In this document: in pieces, positions 37,429 to 48,067 of the stretch
Numbering within the stretch: the first letter of the stretch is position 1
Layout: the number at the start of each line of letters is the position of its first letter
From: Enoplolaimus lenunculus
Taxonomy: Eukaryota > Nematoda > Enoplea > Enoplida > Thoracostomopsidae
Direction: 5' to 3'
DNA: 64,000 nt
Assembly (NCBI GenBank): GCA_030248215.1
Contig: JASANG010001649.1
Coordinates: forward strand, 434,001 to 498,000
Translations under genes and position numbers: made by a program
Notes under the pieces: model-generated
What the model saw: the letters and a program-made list of their open reading frames with translations, nothing else
Databases searched by the model: none
What the model was told of the DNA's origin: nothing

Positions 37429-38367
37429 GCTGCTGCTGCTGTTGTTGTTGTTGTTGTTGTTATTGCTGTTGTTGTTGTTGTTATTGTTGTTGTTGTTATT
37501 GTTGTTGTTCTTGTTCTTGTTGTTGTTGTTGCTAGTGCCGTTTTTGCTCATGCTGGAACTGGCATTATTATTGCTATTGTTGTCCATGTAATCTGCATTA
37601 TTTCTATGCTTATTACTTCTGATATAGCCGCCACGGTTGTTGTTGCCTGTCTCCGGTTTTCCGGCGCTCATAGACGATCGGCAAACGGTCAGGCGCTCGT
37701 TGCAATCTTGCGGCACTGCTTCATAGCGTTGTGGTGTCCATTTTCGTGACTTTCTCCTAAACGATGGCGTCCAGACACGTCGAAATTGGCTCTGAGACTT
37801 CCCGCAATTGCTGTTTTTGTTTGAACCACAGATCAAGCTTGATCCACAACGTTGGTTCGGATAATAGTAATCAAGATTTGTTGAACTGGTGGTAGTAAAT
37901 TCAATTGGGGTGCTCGAAAAACGAAATGGCACGGTTCCGGTTCTTGGTAAACAAGCGGAGCCGCTCATGGAGAGTGGTAAACGATTGAAATGTTGCTGTT
38001 GTTGTTGCTGCTGAGCTAGAAGATTGTACTGTTTAGTTGACAGTTGTTTATCGGTTCTATGCCAATAGTTTGGGATCGGTTTTTGATCTTGTGCCGTCTG
38101 TTCATTATATCGTGGTATTACTGAAGGTAAAAACGAAGTTTCAGTATACTGAGTCTTCTTATAAGATGCAGGTACTGGTAGATTTGGCTTGTTACAAACT
38201 TGTTCGGCTGGTGGAACACAGAATTCTGTTCGCGGAATACGATTGTCATTGAAATCTCCATATTCAGATTTTAATATTGGATTTGAACTTGAATGTAGGC
38301 GGTTGTTTGTCTTACTGTGATGGTAACGGGATACATCGCTATAATACTGGTACTTATTATGTATCAT
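37072..38367 (-). CDS. Asn-rich low-complexity protein or large exon, function unknown
   Basis: A continuous frame of 431 codons from the ATG at 38367 (MIHNKYQYYS) to TAA; the frame stays open upstream to 38445 but only from a GTG. Layout: a Ser/Thr/Tyr/Pro-rich N-terminal half; a short Gln run; an Arg/Trp-rich block (RRVWTPSF, RKWTPQRYE); a long Asn tract with Ser breaks (about residues 270-330); then IVLLKYTRIRSP and an acidic tail (EDSDGE). No signal peptide or membrane helix is evident from the ATG, and no domain that I recognise. The stop overlaps a perfect splice donor (CGA|GTAAGT), so this may be an internal or first exon and not a whole protein. The mixed-composition halves argue for real coding, beyond the repeat alone. 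Confidence 0.55.
37380..37545. repeat. (GTT)n / (AAC)n microsatellite coding the Asn tract
   Basis: Plus-strand TTG/GTT repeats with TGC and TAT interruptions; on the coding (minus) strand AAC/AAT with AGC, giving poly-Asn broken by Ser. Length is likely to vary between individuals. Confidence 0.95.
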
Positions 38368-39224
38368 TTTAAATTGATTTAGCACAAATAAATAAAAAAT
38401 AATGGAATATATAATAGTAATGGTATTTCCAAAATATGCATACACTAGGTGACTTTTGATGGGTAAGTATTAAACGGTTTTTTCAAAAAAGCCGAAGCTT
38501 TAGTGGAAATGTACTGTCAATTTACCGGAAACAGTTCATTTGAGTATTCCAAACATAAAAACTGTTATGTTCTTTAGATTCTTGTGTTATGCACGGCCCA
38601 AATAAAGCAGCGAGTTTAAACGCAACGCGTAGCCGTGATAGAAATTTTGCTGACCGTAATACGTTTCAGATGAATTAATTGTAAACATGATTTTGGACGC
38701 CACTGTTCCTTAATATTTTCCCACTTAACATCAAACGAATGTTCTGGTTTTGTTGCATTATAGAATACAGTTTTTGTTCAAAAATCATCACCTCTGCTAG
38801 TTTACTGCAAAATCTGGGAATAATAAATTTTATTGATGTACTTCTATCAGGTACGACCAAGAGGTGATGATATACCATTTACACATGAGTATGCGATTGA
38901 ATACATTATTTTGGACACCACTGTTCCTTAATATTTTCCCAGATGACATCAAACGAATGTGCTGGTCTCGTTATTATCCCTTTAATAGGAATATGAAACA
39001 TATACCATGTTGCTCAAGTGCTGAGCAATTTTTTCCCAGCTTTAACCGCTTTACCTTGCTGTTCACTAATCCATCGATCTAAAATTCTAAACTATGAAAA
39101 ATGAAAATACTGATTAAACCAAATATTGAGTTTAAATAAATCGTTTGGTTGAAAGAAACTTTTATCCTTACAACAAGAGCCTAACCAAAGTATTTGTATG
39201 AAAACAAACATTTGGGTGAAACAA
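38368..39224. repeat. Intergenic, with a ~65-bp direct duplication
   Basis: TTTTGGAC(G/A)CCACTGTTCC TTAATATTTTCCCA followed by ACATCAAACGAATG occurs at about 38691-38750 and 38910-38970. Between them ATCATCACCTCT and AGAGGTGATGAT are inverse. No gene recognised; upstream sequence of the Asn-rich frame lies here. Confidence 0.7.
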
Positions 39225-39440
39225 ACCATGGGGTGGGCGTGACACTGTCCGTTGGGATGTAGCCAACCGTTGGAATGAATTCAACCGTTGGGGTGAAACC
39301 AACCGCTGGGGTGAAACCAACCATTGGTGTGAAACCAACCGTGTGGTTGAAACCATTCGGTGGGGTGAAACCAACCGTTAGGGGGAATCCAAACGTTGGG
39401 GTGAAACCAACAGTTGGAGGGGTGAAACTAACAGTTAGGG
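39225..39440. repeat. ~18-bp minisatellite (GGGGTGAAACCAACCGTT)
   Basis: About ten imperfect units of GGGGTGAAACCAACCGTT. Units vary at several positions. The array runs directly into the TTAGGC array. Confidence 0.9.
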
Positions 39441-39451
39441 TACATTTCTTT

Positions 39452-39545
39452 GCTTGGGCTTAGGCTTAGGCTTAGGCTTAGGCTTAGGCTTAGGCTTAGG
39501 AACTCATTTTTGCAACGCTTAGGCTTAGGCTTAAGCTAAGGAACA
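39452..39545. repeat. Interstitial telomere-type array (TTAGGC)n
   Basis: Eight or so consecutive GCTTAG/TTAGGC hexamers, a short break (AACTCATTTTTGCAAC), then further GCTTAGGCTTAGGCTTAAGC. The best array in the window and the clearest sign of a nematode. It is interstitial, being flanked by ordinary repeats on both sides. Confidence 0.9.
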
Positions 39546-39828
39546 CGTTTAATCTACTGTTACGCCTCTAAAAGTAACATTGGCCATAAGCTCTATACGG
39601 TGAACATAGAGTTATAATCGTAAAATTAAACAGCTAACGCGTAAAAAGTGCTGTTAGTTTTACAAATCTTTTGGCACACATATTACCTACGTACCGGGAC
39701 ACCAGTGTACAAAATTTAAACAAAAGAGGTCTGATATTACTTGAGTACTAAAATGCAAACAAAACTAGAAATGCACACTTGAGATGCGCGAACCATTTAT
39801 GTGAACACTCGTGTTCATATGATAAATT

Positions 39829-40370
39829 CCGATTTACCACGCCTGCTAAACCTTTTAAACTGTAAGTTTTAAAAGTGTTTATCAATGTCAGGTGGCGAAC
39901 ACGTATATTTTTCTAAAATTAAAAACTTCATCGGAAGGAATCTTTACATATAAGTTGCTATTGGAATCAAAACGTCTTCAGAGGGTACAAATATTCTGGG
40001 AGAAGTTGTGTCTGTAGTTATCTTAAAAATATATATGAAGTGACTGGGGAAATATTTTTTCTCAAACTTACTGAAAAAATTTCGGGCACGTGGCCAGAGG
40101 GGACCATAAATTGGTTCAGCCCCGTTAGAAGAATTTTGCACCCATCTGGAAAATTTAGAACTCTGTTTATAAGTCATCGAAAACCCTTGTATGCCCATCT
40201 TGAAAAATGTTTATCCTTGAGCTGGCTATGGGCCTAAAAATCTGTTGTGTCTTAAATTCCGCTTTAGCACGCCTACCAAGTGTTTCAAACTGTAAGTTCT
40301 AAAGTGTTTATGAATGTCAGGTGGCGAACACGTATATTTTTGAAAATCAAAAAACTTCAGGATTTATGGG
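39829..40370. repeat. ~110-bp direct repeats flanking ~320 bp
   Basis: TTCCG(A/C)TTTA.CACGCCT, AAACTGTAAGTT, AAGTGTTTAT.AATGTCAGG and TGGCGAACACGTATATTTTT occur at about 39829-39935 and 40256-40370. The interior contains CTCTGG/CCAGAGG words and GAGCTGGCTATGGGCC. It could be a tandem duplication or a small element with direct terminal repeats. Nothing coding. Confidence 0.75.
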
Positions 40371-41205
40371 CAAGCATTTTTGATTAATTTGCTACTGAAG
40401 TCGAAAATTTTAAGATTGCACATGACAGTGCAGTGGTTCTGTTGAACCTACGATAAGACATCGCCTGACAACTTTCGCTCAGCAGTGTCCTAAAGCCTAT
40501 AAATCTAAGTTTAATCGTAAGTTTAATTCTTTAAAGTCGAACAAATTTTGGATGATCAGATGTTGGCCGGCGAGTTAGCGGCGATGAATTGCCGTGATAC
40601 CGGCTGAGTGGCTAATTTTGCTTTACATTGGTGAAAGCGGTGACCTTTTTGGTGCGGCCTTGATTCACAAGTTTTCAAAGTTGGGTCAACTGCCTGGAAG
40701 CTAAAGCATTAGCGAGAACTAAAATAGCGGATTGCCAAAGGCAGAAATATAGAACCTAATTCAGTATTCGGAACCACTTAAAACAACATTATCTCACTTT
40801 TCATTATATTACTTATTAGTGCACACAAGCTACATTGTCCGGCATGCGATATTTGGTAAAATTTCGGAATATCATATGATATTCCCATAAATGTCCCATA
40901 GTGTCCTATGATATGGCTGTTTGTATACGATGATTACTGGAGATCAGGGATTTGTAAGCCAATGTCGTGTGACATTCACATTTTGTCGGCATAACCGCTA
41001 TTCAGATAAACAACATTTCACGTTGCCGTTGAATCAACATGGACCAAACGGGTTCCGTGCTGTCGCAGTTACAACGTGATCCCCGTAGAAGAGATGTGAC
41101 TTACACAACACAAAAAGTGGGTAAATATAAAATTAGGTGCCGTTTGGCTGGGTTAGCGCAGTGGAGTTACTGACTGGCTGCACAAATGTGCTATAACAGC
41201 GACTA
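40371..41205. other. No gene seen
   Basis: AT-rich to mixed; nothing recognised. Confidence 0.5.
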
Positions 41206-41651
41206 CTGTAATGACCCGAATAATAAGGGAGACTGATATTTATTTGGCATCTCCAGAGGGTACCCCCCTTGTTATTCGGTTACGGACTGTTATTTATTTT
41301 TAACCCACGCTTCGCCGCCCTTCGTTACTAATATATATCCGGTACTGCAATTATCCGTTAAATTAAACGATTATTTGTCATGTGTCAATAGCTTGAGCGA
41401 TAATACTACGTTATACTTAGGAATGTACTTTCAAAATTTAAGTACGCTTTAAAGTTTCGAACACAAATTATTTGGTCCTGGAATCATTCATGCGCTACAA
41501 TTAGGGTTAATTGACAATTATGGACTCTAATTAGGGTTTAGGGACTCTATCTGCTTACGGACTCTTTTTAGGGATACGGACTCCTGTTGATCCGGACTCA
41601 AAATGGGGACCCCCCTCTTATTACCCACCAATCTTATTCGGGTCAATACAG
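41206..41651. mobile_element. MITE, CTGTATTGACCCGAATAAG family, copy 3 (inverted)
   Basis: CTGTAATGACCCGAATAATA at the left and TCTTATTCGGGTCAATACAG at the right; TA at 41204-41205 and 41652-41653. About 446 bp, in the opposite orientation to copies at 28.0 and 43.0 kb judged by the interior GAGTCC block. Confidence 0.9.
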
Positions 41652-41653
41652 TA

Positions 41654-43013
41654 TACCACTAATTTATTGTGCTGAACTTAGCGTTCAAACCCGTTCATTA
41701 AAAGTTCGATGATACCAAAGGAATTTCTCGACATCTAAATTACAACTTGTGAATTCGAATTTAAGGTTTGCTTTTTATTACAGTTACAAATGTGTTTTTG
41801 TGTTAAAAGAGATTCAGGACTGAAGACAATGATCATATTTTTGGTTCCTTTACTTTGAGATTTCATGAATGGCTGTTAGGTTTCCGTATTTCGCGATTAC
41901 TTATGGTATAAACATCGAGGATAAATTAGATTGCAGATTAGGTTTTAGGTCTGTTTTAAATGTACAGATCTGTGTTAGCGCTTCATATTACTTATATTTA
42001 AAAACCCTTTTTAGCGTCTGCCCCTAATGTTTTCGAAAACTGACTACAGCTACAAAAATAATCCTTAAAGTTCGAGTGTAGAATTTGTTTTAAACAATTT
42101 CGAGCAAAAATTGTTCTATATATCGTATTCACAGCACACAATTCTTTGAAATCAGCCGCGAGCGAAAACAAACATTGCCAGAGGACGGTGACACAAAATA
42201 TTATTTTTAATTCGCATATCAACTATATGCTTCTTACCTCTATGTGCAAATATACAAAAAATTCTATGCATAAACGCGCTACTACACCCCATTCTATGTA
42301 GTTTTTCACCAAACTGTGTATATATTTAGCGCCGTTTAAATTTCCTTTGAGAATTTAAAATAGGTGATCATCTATTTCTTGAAAAATGCCTATCTTGGTT
42401 ACACCACAGCAACAGTTGTTCGCAAGATGTCTGTGATGCTACATGTGCCAACGCTTAAATTAATATATTGTTTATTTAAAAAAAGAATTCCAAAACCAAC
42501 CCAACAATGGTTATTTTAAATCTTAAAAAATGCGTGCTTACTACTACATTGTGCGGCCGAACTGGTATGTATAACCGAATTCTGTCTAAAATTCAAAAAT
42601 CCAATGTGTTGAAACTATTAAGTAATGGAGCCAGGATTTCATGTACACAACGGTAGAACTTTATTGTCGGGTAGACGAATGCAGCCAATGTATTCTGAAG
42701 CCTGTGAAAGTGTCTTTTTTCCGGTCTGTCAATAAAGTTCGGAGCTGTAGATATATTTTAGTATCCATGAGCTTGTATACGCCCCTGCAACAAACGAATT
42801 ATACGTGTAGGTGTTGGTATAATTTTTGGCATAAAAACATAATTATTTTGCTAAACAGCGTTCCTTGTGCCTCATTATCACGCTGTGTACAGGGACGTGA
42901 TATTTTTGAGGCCAAAACCGCAAGGGAAATTACACGGTAAATAGGATTTAGTTTGAGAGGTTTTCAAGCAGTGGTGGTAATGAAAGCTAGTCAAGGAATG
43001 GGTCAAGTATATA
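41654..43013. other. No gene seen
   Basis: AT-rich; the 99-codon plus frame at 42641-42940 has no recognisable domain. Confidence 0.5.
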
Positions 43014-43015
43014 TA

Positions 43016-43459
43016 CTGTATTGACCCGAATAAGAGGGGGTAATAAGAGCGGGGGTCTCCATTTCGAGTCCGAATCAATTGGAGTCCGTATACCTAATAA
43101 GAATCCGTAAGCGGATAGAGTCCCTAAACTCTAATTAGAGTCTATAAATGTCGATTAACCCTAATTGCAGCACATAAATGACTCCAGAACCAAATAATTT
43201 GAGTTCAAAACTTTAAAGCGTACTTAAATTTTGAAAGTACATTCCTAAGTATAACCTTGTATTATCGCTCAAGCTATTGACACAAGACAAATAAGCGTTT
43301 AATTCAACGGATAATTACAGTACCGGATATATTTCAGTAACGAAGGGCGGCGGAGCGTGGGTTAAAAATAAATAACAGTCCGTAACCGAATAACAAGGAT
43401 GGTAACTCTCTGGAGAGTCCAAATAAATATCAGCCCCACTCTTATTCGGGTCACAACAG
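43016..43459. mobile_element. MITE, CTGTATTGACCCGAATAAG family, copy 4
   Basis: CTGTATTGACCCGAATAAGA at the left; CTTATTCGGGTCACAACAG at the right; TA on both sides (43014-43015, 43460-43461). About 444 bp, same orientation as the 28.0-kb copy. Confidence 0.9.
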
Positions 43460-43534
43460 TACGGTCACTCCTCAACCTTGAATTGAATAAAAATGCTAGT
43501 AGCACGTTTAAAACTTGTGTATATGAACATCTCT

Positions 43535-43890
43535 AGTTGTGGTTCCGGTAAATTCTCAAAAATTCAATTATTAAAATATGGTCCTTAGAAATTAAGCATT
43601 TTACTAAAAAATGACGATAAACATGAAATAGATTTCATTAGTATTGGTAGAATATAAATTTTAACAGTTAACGAAAAAATCATCAAAGGTAAATTTCGCT
43701 TCCATCGATAATGAAAATCGAAAATAGAGCAGGTTAAGTAAATCCGTATCTGCAAATAAGGTTATTTCACCGATAATATTTCAAAAAAGAAAATTAAAAT
43801 GTATTTTTCGGCAGCATATATACTTTTTAACTTTTCGGTTCCGGTAATTTTTTCAAATTCCGGTTCTGGTTCCGGTAAAATGTACTTGAA
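43535..43890. repeat. Family B dispersed repeat (GGTTCCGG ends)
   Basis: Order GGTTCCGGTAAATTCTCAA, AAAAATTCAATTATTAAA, AGAAATTAAG, AAAAATGAC.ATAAA, TAGATTTCATT, GCTTCCAT..ATAATGAAAATCG, TTTCAC..ATAATATT.CAAAAAAGAAAATTA. The same order is at 54124-54484 inside the phospholipase gene. It closes with TTCCGGTTCTGGTTCCGG. Confidence 0.7.
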
Positions 43891-44029
43891 ACTAGCACCG
43901 CTTATAATTCGTTGAAACATAGCGTTCAAAGGTTTTTTTAATTTTAAGACGCAGCCTATGTGTTCCGAAAAAAAGTGGCACTGACGCAAAAATAGGCTCT
44001 TGGGCTGTTGCATATGTAGCAGAGTGTAA

Positions 44030-44400
44030 CCGTATATCCATTTCTGTGTCCGTTTCCGGTAAAAATCGGCGTCCGTTTCCGTTTATGCTTCCGTTATAGA
44101 AATATAACGGAAATTATGTTATTTTTACGTTCAAAATTATTTATAAATCACGTATATGTCTCAGTATTTTTTGTTACAGAAATACTGCAATCGTTCGAAG
44201 TAAAATAAGAATTACGAAATTCGTCCAAAACCTAAAAAATTTCGATGCATCCGCCATTTTTTCTTCGAAATTTTTGAAAAACCGGTGAATTTATGCACGC
44301 CTCTCAATTGTGTTCGCAGAAAAATAAAACATTTTTAAAACTTTTATACTTCAATATCCATTTTCATTTCTTTTGCTCACTATCCGTTTCCTGATATATA
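44030..44400 (+). mobile_element. Family V dispersed repeat, copy
   Basis: TCCGTTTCCGGTAAAAATCGG..., CCGTTATAGAAATATAACGG, AATACTGCAA.CGTTCGAA, AATTACGAAATTCGTCC, TTTCGATGCATCCGCCA, CAATTGTGTTCGCAGAAAAA, CCGTTTCCTG. The same order occurs at 45.4, 61.7 and 63.7 kb. Confidence 0.75.
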
Positions 44401-44424
44401 CATTTCCACCATATTTATGCTCAG

Positions 44425-44520
44425 GCTTCGGCTCAACGGCTTACATTTAGGAAAAGGTTTGCCTATACTAAACCGTAGTTTTAACCGATGTCTAAGCCAT
44501 TTAACATCTAAGCCTTAATC
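44425..44520. repeat. Degenerate telomere-like cluster
   Basis: CTCAGGCTTCGGCTC, AGGAAAAGGTTTGCC, CTAAGCC and ATCTAAGCCTTAATC: heavily decayed TTAGGC words, first on one strand, then on the other. Confidence 0.45.
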
Positions 44521-45048
44521 TAAAAATATTAAATGTTGGTCGTACAAGAACCCGAACATTTTGAGTCTACCAGGATTGTCTATATGGTTGATTAGTATTC
44601 ACAAGCGAAACATAAAAACTACCGTAGATATATTTAAACAATAAATTCCGTAAGCTTAAACATGTCCGATGTTGACGCTAAACAAAGAACATATATAAAC
44701 GCGACGTTCTCTACCCATCGACGAGCGTGGGAAACTTCATAGCAGTTGTGTCTTAAATAACCCCTGTTTTCATATATACTCAACAGAATAAAACTATTGT
44801 TACACATTCGTGGCAGTGAATCAATTTCTATTATCACTACCATCACGGTCGAGCCCGTGATGGTTGCAGAATATCTGGCGGGCCCCTGGCAAACCGAATT
44901 GCTACTATTAATACTGTGTTTAATAAATTTTTTATTTTTTAAGTCTCGTTTCCAGGATGTACCGTTTTCGCTTAGGTATTTGATTTAGACTATATTTTGC
45001 ATAACGTATGTATGATTTTTTGACCTAAATTATTTAATAACGCCACAC
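44521..45048. other. No gene seen
   Basis: AT-rich, with an inverted CATCACGGTCGAGCCCGTGATGG hairpin at about 44842-44864. No coding recognised. Confidence 0.5.
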
Positions 45049-45380
45049 CAGGGTGCAACCGGAGCCGGAGGTCAACGAAACTTGCCTGAGGTGAGGCGAA
45101 ATTAGGTAGTAAAAATGATGGTTAATTAGTTAATTTTAGCCAATTTCTGCAATATGTTGTTAAGTTGTTCGGTTTTACGTTAATTTTCTGCAAAATTTCG
45201 GAAATTCTTTTCTGAAAATTGTGGCAAAAGTAAAACGAAACGCGCTAAACAGATAAATTTTGCAAAATTATGCAAATTTTTACTACCGAAATTGCCAAAG
45301 CCTCGGGCAAAAATTCTACCGAAGCCGGAAGCCGATTTTCTGCTGGAGCCGGAAATAGACCTCCAGTTGTACCCTGTGCC
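45049..45380. mobile_element. MITE with CAGGGTGCAACCGGAGCCGG ends
   Basis: Left CCAGGGTGCAACCGGAGCC GGAGGTC; right GAGCCGGAAATAGACCTCC..TTGTACCCTG as its inverse. The interior is AT-rich. The ends are related to those of family V and B elements (CAGGGTG..AACCGG). Confidence 0.7.
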
Positions 45381-45416
45381 ACACGTCTGCTACGCCACAT
45401 CTTCGGCTTAAGTGTT

Positions 45417-45801
45417 TACCAGGGTGTAAACAGGATGTCAGAATTCTGTTATTTTTATGTTCAAAATTAATTACAAATTAGTGATGGGTATGGGATATTT
45501 TTTTCATATCCGGATATCTGAAATTAAATTTTTTATTTCGGATATCCAAAACTCGATTTTGCGTTTTTTGGGTTTCCCAAAATCAATTTTCTTTTTTAAG
45601 CTCTGAAAATTTCGATGCATTCGCCATTTTTTATTGCGACATTTTGGAAAATTGATAAATATATGAAGGCCTCAATTGTGTTGGCAAAAAATAAAACATT
45701 TTTGAAAGTTTATACTTTAACATTCGTTTTCCGTTTTCATTTCCGTTATTTTCATTATTATCCGTTTCCGTTATTTTTGCTATCCATTTACACCCTGGTC
45801 T
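45417..45801 (+). mobile_element. Family V MITE with readable ends
   Basis: Begins CCAGGGTGTAAACAGG and ends CCATTTACACCCTGG. Interior as in other family V copies: TTCGATGCATTCGCCA, CAATTGTGTTGGCAAAAAAT, CCGTTTTCCGTTTTC. This copy defines both ends of the family. Confidence 0.8.
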
Positions 45802-45845
45802 TTACTCTTGGTTCAGAATGAACGGTAAGGTTTCGTAGCTTCAGC

Positions 45846-46200
45846 TGAGAAATTGGAATGTGTTGTCCGGCTTGGAAAACGAAAAATGTTAAAAATTCGT
45901 GGCGCTGAAACTGGAATGTGCTGCTCGGCTCCGAAACAGAAAAACCGAAAACTTCAAGCGCATACGTTTTTGTTCCGTTTGGTAGGGGGAGAGATTTGCT
46001 TGGTGTGGCTGAGAAATTGGGATGTGCCGTACAGTTTGGAAAATAGGAAAAATGAAAAATTCAAGTGCAGAGGTTTGGTAGGATGGTGAATCTGTGTTGG
46101 TTTGGCTGAGAAATTGAGATGTGCCGTTTGGCTCGGAAAACGAGAAAAAAATGGAAAATTTAAGCGCATATGATTTCGTTTGTTGGTTTGGCTGGGAAGC
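45846..46200. repeat. Irregular tandem repeat (GCTGAGAAATTGGGATGTGCCG)
   Basis: Four copies of a core GCTGAGAAATTGGGATGTGC start near 45848, 45904, 46008 and 46101, each followed by GG(C/A)T.GGAAAACGAAAAAT-like sequence. Spacing is irregular (about 57, 104, 93 bp). An open frame runs through on each strand, which is expected of a repeat without stops and is not evidence of a gene. Confidence 0.7.
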
Positions 46201-47549
46201 TCCATTATAATTTCAGCCAGAGGTTCCATATCTTCCGTTCCAAAACGCGGATGGCCCAGGCGTTGGAATTTACCATTTTTCGGTTTTCCAAAAACCTACG
46301 CCTCTGTTTTTCCATGCCAATCCCCTAGCCCGGAAAAATCATTAAGCGTGTCAAACAGGTGTGCTTGTGCTGCACTCCTGGCGGTAGATTTTCCGCTTTA
46401 GAAAATAGGAAGTACCTATTCTAAACACGAGCCAAACGATTTCAAAAGGAACATAAGTTTCTAAAACATTATTGGTTTACGCTTTGGAACTGCACAACTG
46501 GCGGATGCAGAATTCCTGATCGAAAAAGGTTGCGCGATATGCGGTACATTGATAAGAGCATGGGGTACTTTTACACTTTTACCCACGTTTAAGGGTAAGG
46601 TTTTATCTTAGGCTTCGTCTTAAGCATAGAGGTAAACGTTTTATGCAAAAGTTCGAGGCTTTAGGCTTAGGTATTAAAGGCTGTTTTGAAACAAAAGCCT
46701 CAGAATAAGTTAAACAAAAGCCTCAGAACAAGTTTGGTGCAATCTTAATACATCATAAACTTTACAAAATTGTAATTTTGATTCATGTTCAAAGGACATG
46801 TCTTCGAACTCACTTGCCAGTGAACTGGATTGGAAAATGGGTCCTTCGTTTCAATTCCACGACAGTGCAATTAGACGCGACTTTTTAGAATAGTTATTTT
46901 ATTTGATAGTTAAACTGAAAACCATAGTTAAAATATACCTGTAAACCAGTAGCACCTGATCGCAATAAAACACAACAAAAGGTACGACCAAGTGTTCTAC
47001 ATATACAACAGACATGACGTTCGCGGAACCGTGTAAAAGTATTTTACCAGATTTAGCGAACCAGTTCTACCGCGCAAGTATAAAGTGAAAGCCGACTGAT
47101 GGAAAAATTATAATTTAATATTTAAGATTGATCTTTTATTATAATGCAGCCTGGAGGAAAAACTCTGAATCTACCATATTATATTGAACGCGTTGAGCTG
47201 AGATAAAATTGCTTGGATTTAAAAAGAAAGTGGTACTTTTATCATGAAATTAATATCGAATAAAGCGTACCTTGTTTTGTGAAAAAGTATTTTTAGATAC
47301 TGACGCAAGTTGTTATTTTGTGCTTCCTAGTTTTATTTTTGTTCTCTTGAGAGCTTACAAGCCCTAGGATCATCAGTTTACCATAGGATTTAAAACTAAT
47401 GAATCAATAAGTAAAATTTTGCACGAATATTTTCGTTTTTAGCAGACATATATTATTTTTAAGCTAGGAATCAAACCGAGGTCTATTTTGCGCAGTGGTG
47501 GCATTGCTGCGCGAATAAAAATATATAATGAGCTAATGTCCGCCCAAGT
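46201..47549. other. No gene; decayed TTAGGC words
   Basis: AT-rich, with degenerate telomere-like words at 46595-46690 (TAAGGGTAAGG, TTATCTTAGGC, CTTTAGGCTTAGG). Nothing coding recognised. Confidence 0.5.
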
Positions 47550-47551
47550 TA

Positions 47552-47761
47552 CACTGCAAAAAATGGTGAGTCAAATTGACTCCCTCCGAAATAGGCTCTA
47601 CGGGACTACACAAACTGAGCCAAATTCGACTCCAATAGAATCAAATTTGACTCGCTAAATCGCACGTTTGACTCTGGCGGAGTCGAATTTTGACTCAGTT
47701 TGTGTAGTCCCGTAGAGCCTATTTCGGAGGGAGTCAATTTGACTCACCATTTTTTGCAGTG
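47552..47761. mobile_element. 210-bp TA-flanked MITE (CACTGCAAAAAATGG), copy 1
   Basis: Exactly 210 bp from CACTGC to GCAGTG, flanked by TA (47550-47551, 47762-47763). The arms of nearly 80 bp each are almost perfectly inverse (CTCCCTCCGAAATAGGC/GCCTATTTCGGAGGGAG), so the element folds into a hairpin. TA duplication and size match Stowaway-like Tc1/mariner MITEs. The second copy at 62720-62929 has the same length. Confidence 0.95.
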
Positions 47762-47763
47762 TA

Positions 47764-48067
47764 GATTCCACTGAAATTCAATATAATAAAACCAAACTAT
47801 GGTCGAATGTTTTCGTTCTAAGGAATGTTTGGAAACGTATTTTATCTGTCGATGCAATTCAGCAGGGATGTTTCGCTAAAATATTTAAATTTGGCATGAC
47901 TAAATAGTTAGCGAAATACAGTGGGCCAAAGTAGGTTGTGCTCAATAAACCGCAATTTAGCTATGTCAACTTTGGTTGAAATTCTATGTTGGAAAATTTA
48001 TAACCACTTGAATGTATAAATTTGCAACAATCAATAAATTTTAAAATGTAATTTCATAACGAATTAT
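47764..48067. other. No gene seen
   Basis: AT-rich; nothing recognised. Confidence 0.5.

Noticed and set aside
37235-37591. A 118-codon plus-strand poly-Leu frame
   Set aside because: It is the opposite strand of the (AAC)n tract in the Asn-rich frame.
39452-39545. True chromosome end
   Set aside because: The array is short, interrupted, and flanked on both sides by ordinary repeats and other DNA.
42641-42940. A 99-codon Cys-rich plus frame
   Set aside because: Cys spacing is irregular, no signal peptide is convincing, and the sequence is AT-rich like its flanks.
45846-46229. Open frames on both strands at 45.85-46.23 kb as genes
   Set aside because: They arise from an irregular tandem repeat lacking stops.
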